A stretch of DNA of 21,174 nucleotides from Sphaerosporella brunnea (Eukaryota > Ascomycota > Pezizomycetes > Pezizales > Pyronemataceae), in contig VXIS01000524.1 of assembly GCA_008704415.1 (NCBI GenBank), forward strand, positions 1 to 21,174. Reading direction: 5' to 3'. The position numbers were made by a program, and so were the translations under genes. Every line of letters starts with the position of its first letter. Positions within the stretch are counted from its first letter, which is position 1. The notes under the pieces are model-generated. The model was not told the origin of the DNA. It searched no databases and saw only the letters and a list, made by a program, of their open reading frames with translations. Shown one piece after another: positions 7,832-17,440 of the stretch.

Positions 7832-8344
7832 TGTAAGATTATTACACTTACTATGGTTTCTTTCTTACGTATTTCCTTACTAAGATATAAAACTATAAGG
7901 CAGTAACGACGGTATGATAACAACATTCTACGAGTTTCCATTACTTTCTTTACTATATTTTGTCACCATGTTTCTAGCACTTTCTAGCCCCTTCGATGCT
8001 ACGTCACTTTGGAATCTTCTAGTTTCCACAAGGCAGACTTGTAGGTCTTCTAGACCATTCTTTCCTTAGTTTCGAATTTACCACCAGATTGTTATCACAT
8101 GATGTACTCAGCATCGTTGGCTATAAAAGCTGCGAGCTTTTTCCTACACTCATTCTTTTCTCTTCTTTCGATACGGCCTTTCGAGCAGCCCAGATTGTAT
8201 CGACTATCATCAATAAATACTGAGTTGATCAGTGACCTGAGTGCGAGTATTCTCTTGGTATTTATCAAGTCAGATACACAAACGGTTCTGAGTTTATTCG
8301 CATCTGTGAAATAGCGGATCTTATAAGCTCACGAAAAGGTTACA
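7832..8344 (+). repeat. 3' LTR of the chromovirus
   Basis: 513 bp, matching the 5' LTR without gaps at a constant offset of 7,325 bp; the only difference is C7910 for T585. The TATA box and AATAAA lie at 8122-8128 and 8212-8217. The latter would serve as the polyadenylation signal of the element. Confidence 0.97.
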
Positions 8345-8349
8345 ATCCG
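8345..8349. repeat. Target site duplication, right copy (ATCCG)
   Basis: Second copy of ATCCG directly after the 3' LTR. It joins seamlessly to the satellite unit that continues with TTCCTGGAAATTGC. Confidence 0.95.
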
Positions 8350-10918
8350 TTCCTGGAAATTGCAATATCGTAATTTGGCACTTCGACCATTCCGCTGCGA
8401 AGAGGGTGATAGTGCAACCAACTTGCACCACATCCACCTGAGAACTTTACGGTTAACTCGGGCATGTCTATCAGGCCCACGGTGAGCTTGCCAGGTGATT
8501 CTGCACTGCCGTCAGTCACCAGGGTTCAGCCGTTCATTAAAGCTGCAATATCGTATTTTGGCAATTCCAACATTCTGGTGAGAAGATAGTGATCGTGCAA
8601 CCAAGTTGCACCGCAACCACCTGGGAACTTTACGGTTGACTCGAGCATGTCTATCATGCCCACGGTGAGCTTGCCAGGTGATTCTGTACTGCCGGCAGTC
8701 ACCAGGCATCATCCGTTCCGAAATATCTCACTTTGCCATATATCGTAATTTGGCAATTCCACCATTCCGGTGAGAAGATAGTGATAGTGCAACCAACTTG
8801 CACCACATCCATCTAGGAACTTCGCGGTTGACTCAAACATGTCTATAATGCCCACGGTGAGCTTGCCAGCTAATTCGGGGCTGCCGGCAGTCACCGGACA
8901 TCATCCGTTCCCAAAAATCTCACTTTGCCACAAATCGTAATTTGGCAATTCCACCACTGCGGTGAGAAGAGGGTGATAGTGCAACCAACTTGGACCGCAT
9001 CCACCTGGGAACTTTACGGTTGACTCGGGCATGTCTATCATGCCCACGGTGAGCTTGCCAGGTGATTCTGAACTGCCGGCAGTCACCAGGGTTCATCCGT
9101 TCATTAAAAGTGCAATATTGTAATTTGGAAATTCCACCATTCCGTTGACAAGATAGTGATAGTGCAACCAAGTTGCACCGCATTCACCTGGAAAGTTTAT
9201 GGTTGACTCGAGCATGTCTATCAGGCCCACGGTGAGCTTGCCAGGTGATTCTGCACTGCCGTCAGTCACCAGGGTTCAGCCGTTCATTAAAACTGCAATA
9301 TCGTAATTTGGCAATTCCAAGATTCTGGTGAGAAGATAGTGATAGTGCAACCAAGTTGCACCGCAACCACCTGGGAAATTTACGCTTGACTCGGGCATGT
9401 CTATCATGCCCACGGTGAGCTTGCCAGGTGATTCCGTACTGCCGGGAGTCACCAGCGTTCATCCGTTCATTAAAAGTGCAATATTGTAATTTGGAAATTC
9501 CACCATTCCGTTGACAAGATAGTGATAGTGCAACCAAGTTGCACCGCATTCACCTGGAAAGTTTATGGTTGACTCGAGCATGTCTATCAGGCCCACGGTG
9601 AGCTTGCCAGGTGATTCTGCACTGCCGTCAGTCACCAGGGTTCAGCCGTTCATTAAAACTGCAATATCGTAATTTGGCAATTCCAACATTCTGGTGAGAA
9701 GATAGTGATCGTGCAACCAAGTTGCACCGCAACCACCTTGGAACTTTACGGTTGACTCGAGCATGTCTATCATGCCCACGGTGAGCTTGCCAGGTGATTC
9801 TGTACTGCCGGCAGTCACGAGGGTTCATCCGTTCCTGGAAATTGCAATATCGTAATTTGGCACTTCTACCATTCCGCTGCGAAGAGGGTGATAGTGCAAC
9901 CAACTTGGACCGCATCCACCTGGGAACTTTACGGTTGACTCGGGCATGTCTATCATGCCCACGGTGAGCTTGCCAGGTGATTCTGGACTGCCGGCAGTCA
10001 CCAGGGTTCATCCGTTCATTAAAAGTGCAATATCGTAATTTGGCAATTCCACCATTCCGCTGAGAAGATAGTGATAGTGCAACCAACTTGCACCGCATCC
10101 ACCTGGGAACTTTACGGTTGACTCGGGCATGTTTATCATGCCCACGGTGAGCTTGCCAGGTGATTCTGAACTGCCGGCAGTCACCAGGGTTCATCCGTTC
10201 ATTAAAAGTGCAATATCGTAATTTGGCAATTCCAACATTCCGGTGAGAAGATAGTGATAGTGCAACCGACTTGCATCGTATCCATCTGAAATCTTTAGGG
10301 TTGACTCGACCATGTCTATTATGCCCACGGTAAACTTGCCAAGTTTTTCTGGGCTGCCGGCAGTCACCAGGGTTCATCCGTTCCTTAAAAGTGCTCTATC
10401 ATAATTTGGCAATTCCACCATTCCGTTGAGAAGATAGTGATAGTGCAACCAAGTTGCACCGCAACCACCTGGGAAATTTACGCTTGACTCGGGCATGTCT
10501 ATCATGCCCACGGTGAGCTTGCCAGGTGATTCCGTACTGCCGGGAGTCACCAGGCTTCATCCGCTCCGTAAAAGTGCAATATCATAATATGGTAATTCCA
10601 CCATTCCGTTGACAAGATAGTGATAATGCAACCAAGGTGCACCGCATCCACCTGGAAAGTTTATGGTTGACTCGAGCATGTCTATCAGGCCCACGGTGAG
10701 CTTGCCAGGTGATTCTGCACTGCCGGCAGTCACCAGGGTTCATCCGTTCCTGGAAATTCCAATATCGTAATTTTGCAATTCCACCATTTCGGTGCGAAGA
10801 GGGTGATAGTGCAACCAACTTGCACCGCATCCATCTGGGAACTTCGCGGTTGACTCGAGCATGTCTATCATGTCCACGGTGAGCTTGCCAGGTGATTCTG
10901 AAAACTGCCGGCAGTCAC
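8345..10918 (+). repeat. Satellite A, central block (about 14 units)
   Basis: The marker CG(T/C)TCC/CATT recurs at 8348, 8531, 8714, 8906, 9098, 9281, 9464, 9647, 9830, 10013, 10196, 10379, 10562 and 10745: spacings are 183 bp except two of 192 bp. Units are very similar to one another. Core segments are GTGCAATATCGTAATTTGGC, then GTGCAA-N5-TTGCAC, then GGTTGACTCGGG, GGGCATG-N5-CATGCCC, and ACTGCCGGCAGT. The block ends inside a unit at 10918, where another element begins. The 183-bp length equals 61 codons, which produces chance open frames on the minus strand. Confidence 0.97.
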
Positions 10919-11730
10919 TGTCACGGGTATGGTCACATGACATGTACTCTAAGCAGTCAGCTAGAAAATAGAATAGAGTCTACATAGTGATCGCCTTGAG
11001 GGGACGTGATAGCCGGGTGGCTCCGGATCATAGTAGCTAGCTTGAGTGACGCTATGGAAGAACTCGGAGATCGGGTGCCTCAGGTAGGACGCTACCTGAG
11101 AAGAGAACCCGGTTCGGAGATGACAATAGTATAGGCTATTGTTAGAGCTCTTCCTAGATATTTTCGTTGACCAGCCTGTTCCAGGAACTATCATGACCAT
11201 CGGAGGAGTCAGGAGTGATCAACCGGAAGGCGTAGAGCCGAAAAAGGGAGGAATCACACGGCCTAGAACCTCTATAGTAAGTGTGGTTGTTGCGTAGGGC
11301 ATGCGACGAAGAAGATCGGGAGATGGAGCCAATGGGGCTGAGCATCTTCCTGCAACACGAGAATACAACGCTTACGAAACAGGGTATCCGGGTGCAACCC
11401 ATGTCTATGACTCATGATTTGGAATCAACGAGTGAGTCATAGGAAGGTGGGGAGATCTCTGTGCGCGCCTTGATGCCCGCAGTCGTAGAGACTGTCGGAA
11501 AGCCAGCAAGGAGTAAAGGCTGAGTATTACTCAGGAAGACGGTAGTCTCTGGAGCGGCGTTCTCCTATAAGTAGGATTGCGTCCGCCGAGAGAACCCCTT
11601 TATCTTCAGCAACAGGAACTATTAGTGTCCACACGACAAGATAGCCCTTTAAATTCTATTGTTTAGGAATTTAGTCTTAAGGTCCTGAGTTCAATTCCAC
11701 GACACGTCTGGTAGACAGAGGCTCGTTACA
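10919..11730 (+). mobile_element. Probable solo LTR (812 bp) inside satellite A
   Basis: Unrelated to the satellite on both sides. It begins TGTCACGGG and ends CGTTACA, so it has TG...CA ends. Its start resembles the LTR start at 16929 (TGTCACAG), and its TTACA end resembles the ends of all other LTRs here. A TATA-like TATAAG lies at 11566-11571. No open frame looks like a protein. The flanks (GTCAC left, GATAG right) are not a target duplication, and about 75 bp of the satellite unit is missing at the junction. This would fit recombination between two separate insertions. Several perfect hairpins are present: 11079-11100, 11123-11142, 11405-11442, 11520-11534. An alternative is another non-coding element. 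The strand is inferred from the TATA-like site. Confidence 0.6.
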
Positions 11731-14022
11731 GATAGTGCAACCAACTTGCACCGCATCCACCTGAAAATGTTTAGGGTTGACTCGGGCATGTCTATCATGC
11801 CCAGCAGTAAGCTTGCCAGGTGATTTTGAAAACTGCCGGCAGTCACCTAGGCGTCATCCTTTCCTTAAAAGTGCAATATCGTAATTTGGCAATTCCACCA
11901 TTCCGGTGCAAAGAGGGTGATAGTGCAACCAACTTGCATCCGTATCAACCTGGAAACTTTACGGTTGACTCGCAGCATGTCTAACATGCCCACGGTGAGC
12001 TTGCCAGGTGATTCTGTATTGCCGGCAGTCACCAGGGTTCATCCGTTCCGTAAAAGTGCAAAATCGTAATTTGGCAATTCCACCATTCCGTTGACAAGAT
12101 AGTGATAGTGCAACCAAGTTGCACCGCATTAACCTGGAAAGTTTATGGTTGACTCGAGCATGTCTATCAGGCCCACGGTGAGCTTGCCAGGTAATTCTGC
12201 ACTGCCGTCAGTCACCAGGGTTCAGCCGTTCATTAAAACTGCAATATCGTAATTTGGCAATTCCAACATTCTGGTGAGAAGATAGTGATCGTGCAACCAA
12301 CTTGCATCGTATCCACCTGAAATGTTTAGGGTTGACTCGACCATGTCTTTTCTGCCCACGGTGAACTTACCAAGTTTTTCTGGGCTGCCGGCAGTCACCA
12401 GGGTTCATCCGTTCATTAAAGGTGCAATATCGTAATTTGTCAATTCTACCATTCCGGTGAGAACAGGGTGATAGTGCAACCAACTTGCACCGCATCCACC
12501 TGGAAAGTTTACGGTTGACTTGGGCATGTCTATTATGCACACGATGAACTTGCCAGGTGATTCTGAACTGCTGGCAGTCACCAGGCTTCATCCGTTCCTT
12601 TAAAGTGCTCTATCGTAATTTGGCAATTCCACCATTCCGTTGAGAAGATAGTGATAGTGCAACCAAGTTGCACCGCAACCACCTGGGAAATTTACGCTTG
12701 ACTCGGGCATGTCTATCATGTCCACGGTGAGCTTGCCAGGTGATTCTGAACTGCCGGCAGTCACCAGGCGTCATCCGTTCCTTAAAAGTGCAATATTGTA
12801 ATTTGTCAATTCCACCATTCCGGTGCGAAGAGGGTGATAGTGCAACCAAGTTGCACCGCATCCACCTAGACACTTTACGGTTGACTCGGGCATGTCTATC
12901 ATGCCCACAGTGAGCTTCTCAGGTGATTCTTGACTGCCGGCAGTCACCAGGCTTCATCTGGAAACTTCGCGGTTGACTTGAGCATGTCCATCATGCCTAC
13001 GGTGAGCTTGCCAGGTGATTCTGAACTGCCGGCAGTCACCAGGCTTCATCCGTTCCTTGAAAGTGCAATATCGTAATTTGGCAATTCCACCATTTCAGTG
13101 AGAAGCTACTGATAGACGGACCAACTTCCACCGTATCATCCTGGAAATTCTACGGGTGACTCAGGCATGTCTATCATACCCACGCTGAGCTTTCCAGGTA
13201 ATTCTAGGTTTCTGGCAGTCACCAGCCCTCATCCGTTCCCAAAAAGTGCGATATGGTAATTTGGCTATTCTACCATTCCAGTGAAAAGATTCTAATTGAC
13301 TGACCAACTTCCACCGTATCCACTTGAAATCTTCACGGGTGACTGGGGCATGTCTATTATTCCCACGGTGAGCTTACCAGGTGATTCTGAGTTGCTGGCA
13401 GTCACCAGCCTTCATCCGTTGCCAAAAAGTGCGATATCAGTATTTGGTGATTCCACTGTTTCACTGAGAAGATACTGATAGACCAACCAACTTTCACGGT
13501 ATCCTCCTGGGAATTCTACGGGTGACTTGAGCATGGTGATAATGCCCACAGTGAGCTTTCCAAATGATTCTGGACTGCTGGCAGCGACCAGCCCTCATCC
13601 GTTCTCAAAAAGTGTGATATCGTGATTTGGCACTTCAACCATTCCAGTGACTAGATACTGATTGACTGACTAACTTGCCCCGTATCCACTTGAGATCTTT
13701 ACGGGTGACTTGAGCATGTCTATTATGCCCACGGAGAGCTTCTCAGATGATTCTGGGGTGCTGGCAGTCACCAGCCTTCATCCGTTTTTAAAATGTGCGA
13801 TATCGTAATTTGGCAATATCACGATTACAATGAGAAGATACTGATTGACTGACCAACCTCTCCCGTATTCACCTTGCAACTTCATGGGAGACTCAAGCAT
13901 GTCTAATATGCCCACCGGGAGCTTCCCTGGTGATTCTGGGTTGCTAGAAGTCAACAGCCCTCACCTGTTCCCAAAAAGAGCAATATCGTCATTTGGCAAT
14001 TCCACTGTTTCACTGAGAACAT
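11731..14022 (+). repeat. Satellite A, right block with diverged edge
   Basis: Markers recur at 11859, 12044, 12227, 12410, 12593, 12776, 12959, 13051, 13234, 13417, 13600, 13783 and 13966, almost all 183 bp apart. One unit is cut to 92 bp (12959-13051) by a deletion joined at CATC. Units up to about 13060 resemble the central block. Units from there to 14022 carry many shared substitutions (for example GATACTGATTGACTGACCAAC) and are clearly older or less homogenised. The array stops abruptly at about 14022 against retrotransposon sequence. Confidence 0.93.
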
Positions 14023-15401
14023 AGTCAAGGAGTTGATGGCTATAATCCGTGCCTTTGAGAAGTGGCGGCCTGACCTTCAGTCCCTGGAAAACCCGATCCA
14101 GGTGCGGATGTACCACAAGAACTTGGAATATTTCACTACGACTAATCTCCTGAATCAACGACAAGCCCGATGGTCCCGGTTTCTGTCGCAGTTCAATTTC
14201 CAAATCGTCTACCACCCTGGAAAGGCAGGAGGCAAACCGGACTGACTGACTGGCAGATCAGGGTATCTGCCTAATGCCAGGGATGAACGGACAACTGAAA
14301 ATTTCTCCGTCGTAACAAAGCCCCACAAAATGGTCCACCTCCTAGCCGATGACCCTTCTGCACGGCCTCCCCCGCCAGCAGACCATGCTCCCGATGCTCC
14401 TCCACTACCCCTGGCAGAACGAAGCAGTGACGCTTGACCGCCTGTTCCAAAAAGCTTACGAGGCGCGCTTATTCCCTTCCCAGGTCCTTCGGATGCTGCG
14501 AGATGGAGTCCGCCATAGCCGCTGTATCGCATTGGCAGAATCCGCTCTGGATGGAGACCGTCTCGCTGACAGAGACAGGCTTTAGGTTCCCCAATACAAA
14601 CCCCTCCGGCTGCATTTGATGCATACAACACCATGACACCCCCGTCGCTAGGCCACCCAGGAAGGTCCAAAAGTTTTCAATTGATTTGCTGCACCACTGG
14701 GCAAAGAGGCAGCAGGACGTGTAATGGTATGTCCCCAACCGTCATGTCTGCCAACACTCCAGGACCGGGCGTCATGCTCCTGACAGCATTCCATGACCCC
14801 TTCCTATGCCGGAACGCCCCTGGCAGGACATTTCAATGGACTTCGTCACCGGATTCCCGTGATTGCAAGGCCTGCGACGCCATTTGGGTTGTGGTTGACC
14901 GCCTTACGAAAAAACGCCACCTGATTCATTGCCTGACCAATGTTGACACGGCTGGACTGGCTGACCTCTTCGTCTAGCACGTATTCTGTCTGCATGGCCT
15001 ACCACTTACGATAGTCTTGGACCGTGGCCCACAATTTGCATCGGATTTCTGGGTAGGTATATGTGCAAGGCTGGGTATAGAACGTCGCCTCTCCACAGCC
15101 TTCCACCCGCAGACCGATGGACAAACCGAACCGATCAATGCAGGTCATGAAGTAATACCTCAGCGCATATGTCAAGTATCACCAGGCTGACTGGGCTGAC
15201 TGGCTGCCGTTGCCTGAATTCGCAACCGAACAACCAGGCATCGAGAGCTCATGGCTCCTCGCCATTCTTGGCCAACAAGGGATTCAATCCTCGTTACCAG
15301 TTTGGCCTGTCCCTTGCGGCCCGCAACAACGTTGACGACCGTACAGACTCTACCAGAAGATGAAAATGCTTCACCGGAGCTCCTCCGTATAAGGGGGATA
15401 C
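14023..15401 (+). pseudogene. Decayed Ty3/Gypsy pol, 3' half (RNase H to integrase)
   Basis: Starts abruptly inside RNase H ([15 protein letters not shown], open 14033-14245), matching the intact stretch of the second element at 20320-20376. Then come [11 protein letters not shown], the linker, an integrase zinc-finger remnant (GHPGRSK near 14655) and an integrase core: Asp at 14839, Asp in LDRGPQFAS at 15020 and Glu in TDGQTEP at 15128. The first two Asp codons are 181 bases apart, so a frameshift lies between them; the last two keep the D35E spacing. A C-terminal remnant (SPFLANKGFNPRYQFGL) lies at about 15265-15315. No chromodomain is visible. Multiple stops and frameshifts rule out function. 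A polypurine-like AAGGGGGATAC (15391-15401) precedes the LTR. Confidence 0.85.
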
Positions 15402-15741
15402 TCTCACGGTTTGAGGTTGGATTAGGGGGTTACGGGTCTTTGTTGCGGCTCTACCAAGGCTATGCTCGGCTACCAGGTGGCGCGGGGCGCCGCGGTTACG
15501 TGGGCTATATAGAGGAGCTTTCACTTCCGCTTTGTTTTTCACTGTCCTTTTCCTCCTTACTGAACCTTCGTATCTCAATGTGTGTATCTTGGTTTAGATC
15601 TGAATCATGGGACCTCGTGCTTCGTGCCTCTCGTCACCCCCGGATGCCGTGCTGACCCTTGTTCCTGAAACTGTCCGTTGCCCCTCCGTACGTGAATCGC
15701 TTGGTCCTCTCAAGTCTGTTCTCGACCTACCCGGTTACAAT
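15402..15741 (+). repeat. 3' LTR of the decayed element (about 340 bp)
   Basis: Begins TCTCACGG directly after the polypurine tract (apparently a mutated TGTCACGG) and ends GGTTACA. TATA-like TATATA at 15506-15511 in CTATATAGAGGAGCTT, followed by a T-rich start region, matches the promoter layout of the LTR at 16929-17291. The rest aligns only weakly with that LTR, so the two belong to different subfamilies or are old. Confidence 0.7.
15506..15511 (+). promoter_or_regulatory. TATA-like box of the decayed LTR
   Basis: TATATA followed by GAGGAGCTT. The same arrangement is seen at 17017. Confidence 0.5.
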
Positions 15742-16928
15742 GAGAGCAATTAACCACGTACCATGAATCGCTGGGCTGGTTCATTGAGGGTAACATTGAA
15801 AATCCCGAAGTCAACAATGCAAGTTTTTCAAGCATGTCGTTGACGATACTAGCGCGATGAGTACTTTGTCACCAAACGGTGCAGTTGCCAAATCCCAATA
15901 TAGCACTCGTTCTCGATGGATGGGAGTAATTGACCACGTACCATAAGGCTCTGGTTGGCAACATGGCAAACCCCGAGTCAACTATGCACGTTTTCTAAGC
16001 ATACAGTTGACGATAGTAGCATTCTGAGTATCTTGTGACGCAGCGGTGGAGTTGTTAAACCACAATATTGCACTCGTTCTCGGTGGATGAGATTAATTAA
16101 CCACGTATCATGAATCGCTAGGCTGGGTCATTGAGGACAACATTGTAAACCCCACGTCAGGTTTGGAAGTGTTCAAAGCATGCAGTTGACGATATTGGCG
16201 CCACGACTATCTTGTTACCCAATGGTGGAGTTGCCAAATCACAATGTTGCAATTAGTCTCAGCGGATGAAAGTCATTTACTACGTATCAATATGTTCTTG
16301 GTGGTTTAAAGGGGGCAAGCTTGCAATGCCCAAGTCAACTGCGCAAATTTTGTCTGTATACAAGTGACCATTGTTGCGCTATGGGGATCTTCCCAACATA
16401 CGGTGGAGTTGCAAAATCACAATATTGCACTCGTTTTCAATAGATTAATGTAATTCAACACGTACCACCAAGCTCTCAGTTGCTCACTGAGGGCCGCATT
16501 ACAAGGCACCAGTCGACTATGCAAGCTTTGAAAGCATGCAGGTAATGATAGTAGGGCTAGGTCTATCTTGTTACCAAACAGGGGAGTTGCGCAATCACAC
16601 TATTGCCCTCGTTTTCAATGGATCAGTGTAATTCAGCACGTACCATCAAGCTCTGTGTTGCTCACTGATGGCATCATTACAAGGCAGTAGTCGACTATGC
16701 TAGCTTTGAAATGATGCAGGTAACGATAGTAGAGCTAAGCGTGTCTTCTTACAAAACGGGGGAGTTGAAAAATCACACTATTGCACTCGTGCTTGTTGGA
16801 AGAGAGTAATTCATCATGTACCATGAAGCTCTGAATAGCAACCTTGCAAACCCAGAGTCAACTATGCAAGTTTTGTAAGCAGGCGGTTGACGATAGTGGT
16901 ACTATGAGTGTCTTGTGACCATACGGTG
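15742..16928 (-). repeat. Satellite B (about 6.6 units of roughly 178 bp), inverted relative of satellite A
   Basis: The marker CACTCGTTCTC and variants occur at 15904, 16071, about 16250, 16428, 16606 and 16794, spacings 167-188 bp. Read on the minus strand, each unit contains GTGCAATATTGTGATTTTGC or close variants, then CAACTCCACC, matching the satellite A core; GTTGACTCGGG follows 90 bp later, against 91 bp in satellite A. Units also hold a dyad GTCAAC...GTTGAC around ATGC/GCAT (for example 15977-16012). The array is bounded exactly by LTR ends on both sides. There is no coding potential: the unit length is not a multiple of three. Confidence 0.85.
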
Positions 16929-17291
16929 TGTCACAGACAAGGTCGGGTTAGGTGTGGGGGTGCTGCAGCTCAGCACTAGGGCACAGTCAGGGTTGTGCGT
17001 CACGTGATGGGTTGAATATATAGAGGGGCTTCGTTTTGCTTTTGTTTTCTTTCTTTGTTGCTTATATTTACCGAATCATTGTATTGCAATCAACATGGCT
17101 TCGTTCATCTCCTCAAACTTTGTCCGGTGCTTGACACACCACAATCCTTGAATCCTGTCCTGAACCGCGTGCTAGGCACCTCTCAACCTGCGTATTCAAT
17201 CCTCCTCTCTGATTCGTGTCACTGGCTGATAACCCTTACCCACACGAGTATCTTTGACCTTGTCCGTCAACCCCCGACCCTTCCTGTTACA
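16929..17291 (+). repeat. 5' LTR of the second decayed element (about 363 bp)
   Basis: Begins TGTCACAGAC and ends CCTGTTACA. TATATA at 17017-17022 is followed by GAGGGGCTTCG and a T-rich initiation region. It directly abuts satellite B on the left and leads into gag remnants on the right. No partner 3' LTR is in the window, so the age cannot be estimated. Confidence 0.75.
17017..17022 (+). promoter_or_regulatory. TATA-like box of the second decayed LTR
   Basis: TATATA in GAATATATAGAGGGGCTT, equivalent to the site at 15506. Confidence 0.5.
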
Positions 17292-17440
17292 GTAGGTTCA
17301 GTCAATCTAAGCCCAATATACTGGTCACCTTGTTCTGCATACACCATGGCTATCTATTGTACCCGGCTCGTAACCGTAGAGCTTTGGACTGCCATTGAAG
17401 CGGATGCCGGTGTGCTTCCGGAAGGCACCCCAGGAGAAGC
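17292..17440 (+). other. Leader of the second decayed element
   Basis: Short stretch between the LTR end and the first Gag-like ATG. The bases directly after the LTR (GTAGGTTCAGTC) do not match a primer site I recognise. Confidence 0.4.

Larger units (their letters stand above)
507..8344 (+). mobile_element. Nearly intact Ty3/Gypsy chromovirus with both LTRs
   Basis: A 7,838-bp LTR retrotransposon. The LTRs (507-1019 and 7832-8344) both run TG...CA. The host repeat is duplicated as ATCCG at 502-506 and 8345-8349. Removing the element and one ATCCG restores a normal satellite A unit (compare 9821-9850). Domain order along one frame is Gag capsid, zinc knuckle, aspartic protease, reverse transcriptase, RNase H, a very long linker, integrase, GPY/F motif and chromodomain, which is the Ty3/Gypsy chromovirus order. 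A polypurine tract sits directly before the 3' LTR. The LTRs differ at one base, so insertion was recent. One in-frame TGA (2510) and the lack of an AUG for the long Gag frame are the only visible obstacles to expression. Confidence 0.97.

Noticed and set aside
6774..7883. 369-codon open frame overlapping the integrase and running into the 3' LTR
   Set aside because: The catalytic residues, GPY/F and chromodomain are all in the Pol frame. The overlapping frame is Ser/Thr/Pro-rich without recognisable motifs and is best explained by codon composition.
8512..10377. Minus-strand open frames of up to 249 codons built of 61-residue repeats across satellite A
   Set aside because: 183 bp equals 61 codons, so any frame free of stops in one unit stays open over several. 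Single substitutions create stops in neighbouring units, the other frame has a stop in every unit, and the related satellite B unit is not a multiple of three. No promoter or start context supports a gene.
8345..10918. CRISPR-like array of palindromic repeats
   Set aside because: The whole 183-bp unit is repeated, with no unique spacers; it is a eukaryotic satellite.
11461..11600. Group I intron-like core (AGAGACT ... AAGACGGTAGTCTCT, with helix-like spacing)
   Set aside because: The pairing is real, but the other conserved core elements (P, Q and the P3 partner strand) could not be found, and the segment has LTR-like ends. Kept only as structured sequence.
11689..11698. tRNA B-box-like GTTCAATTCC, suggesting a tRNA or SINE
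   Set aside because: No cloverleaf can be folded around it: the T-stem does not pair and no A box or D-arm is visible.
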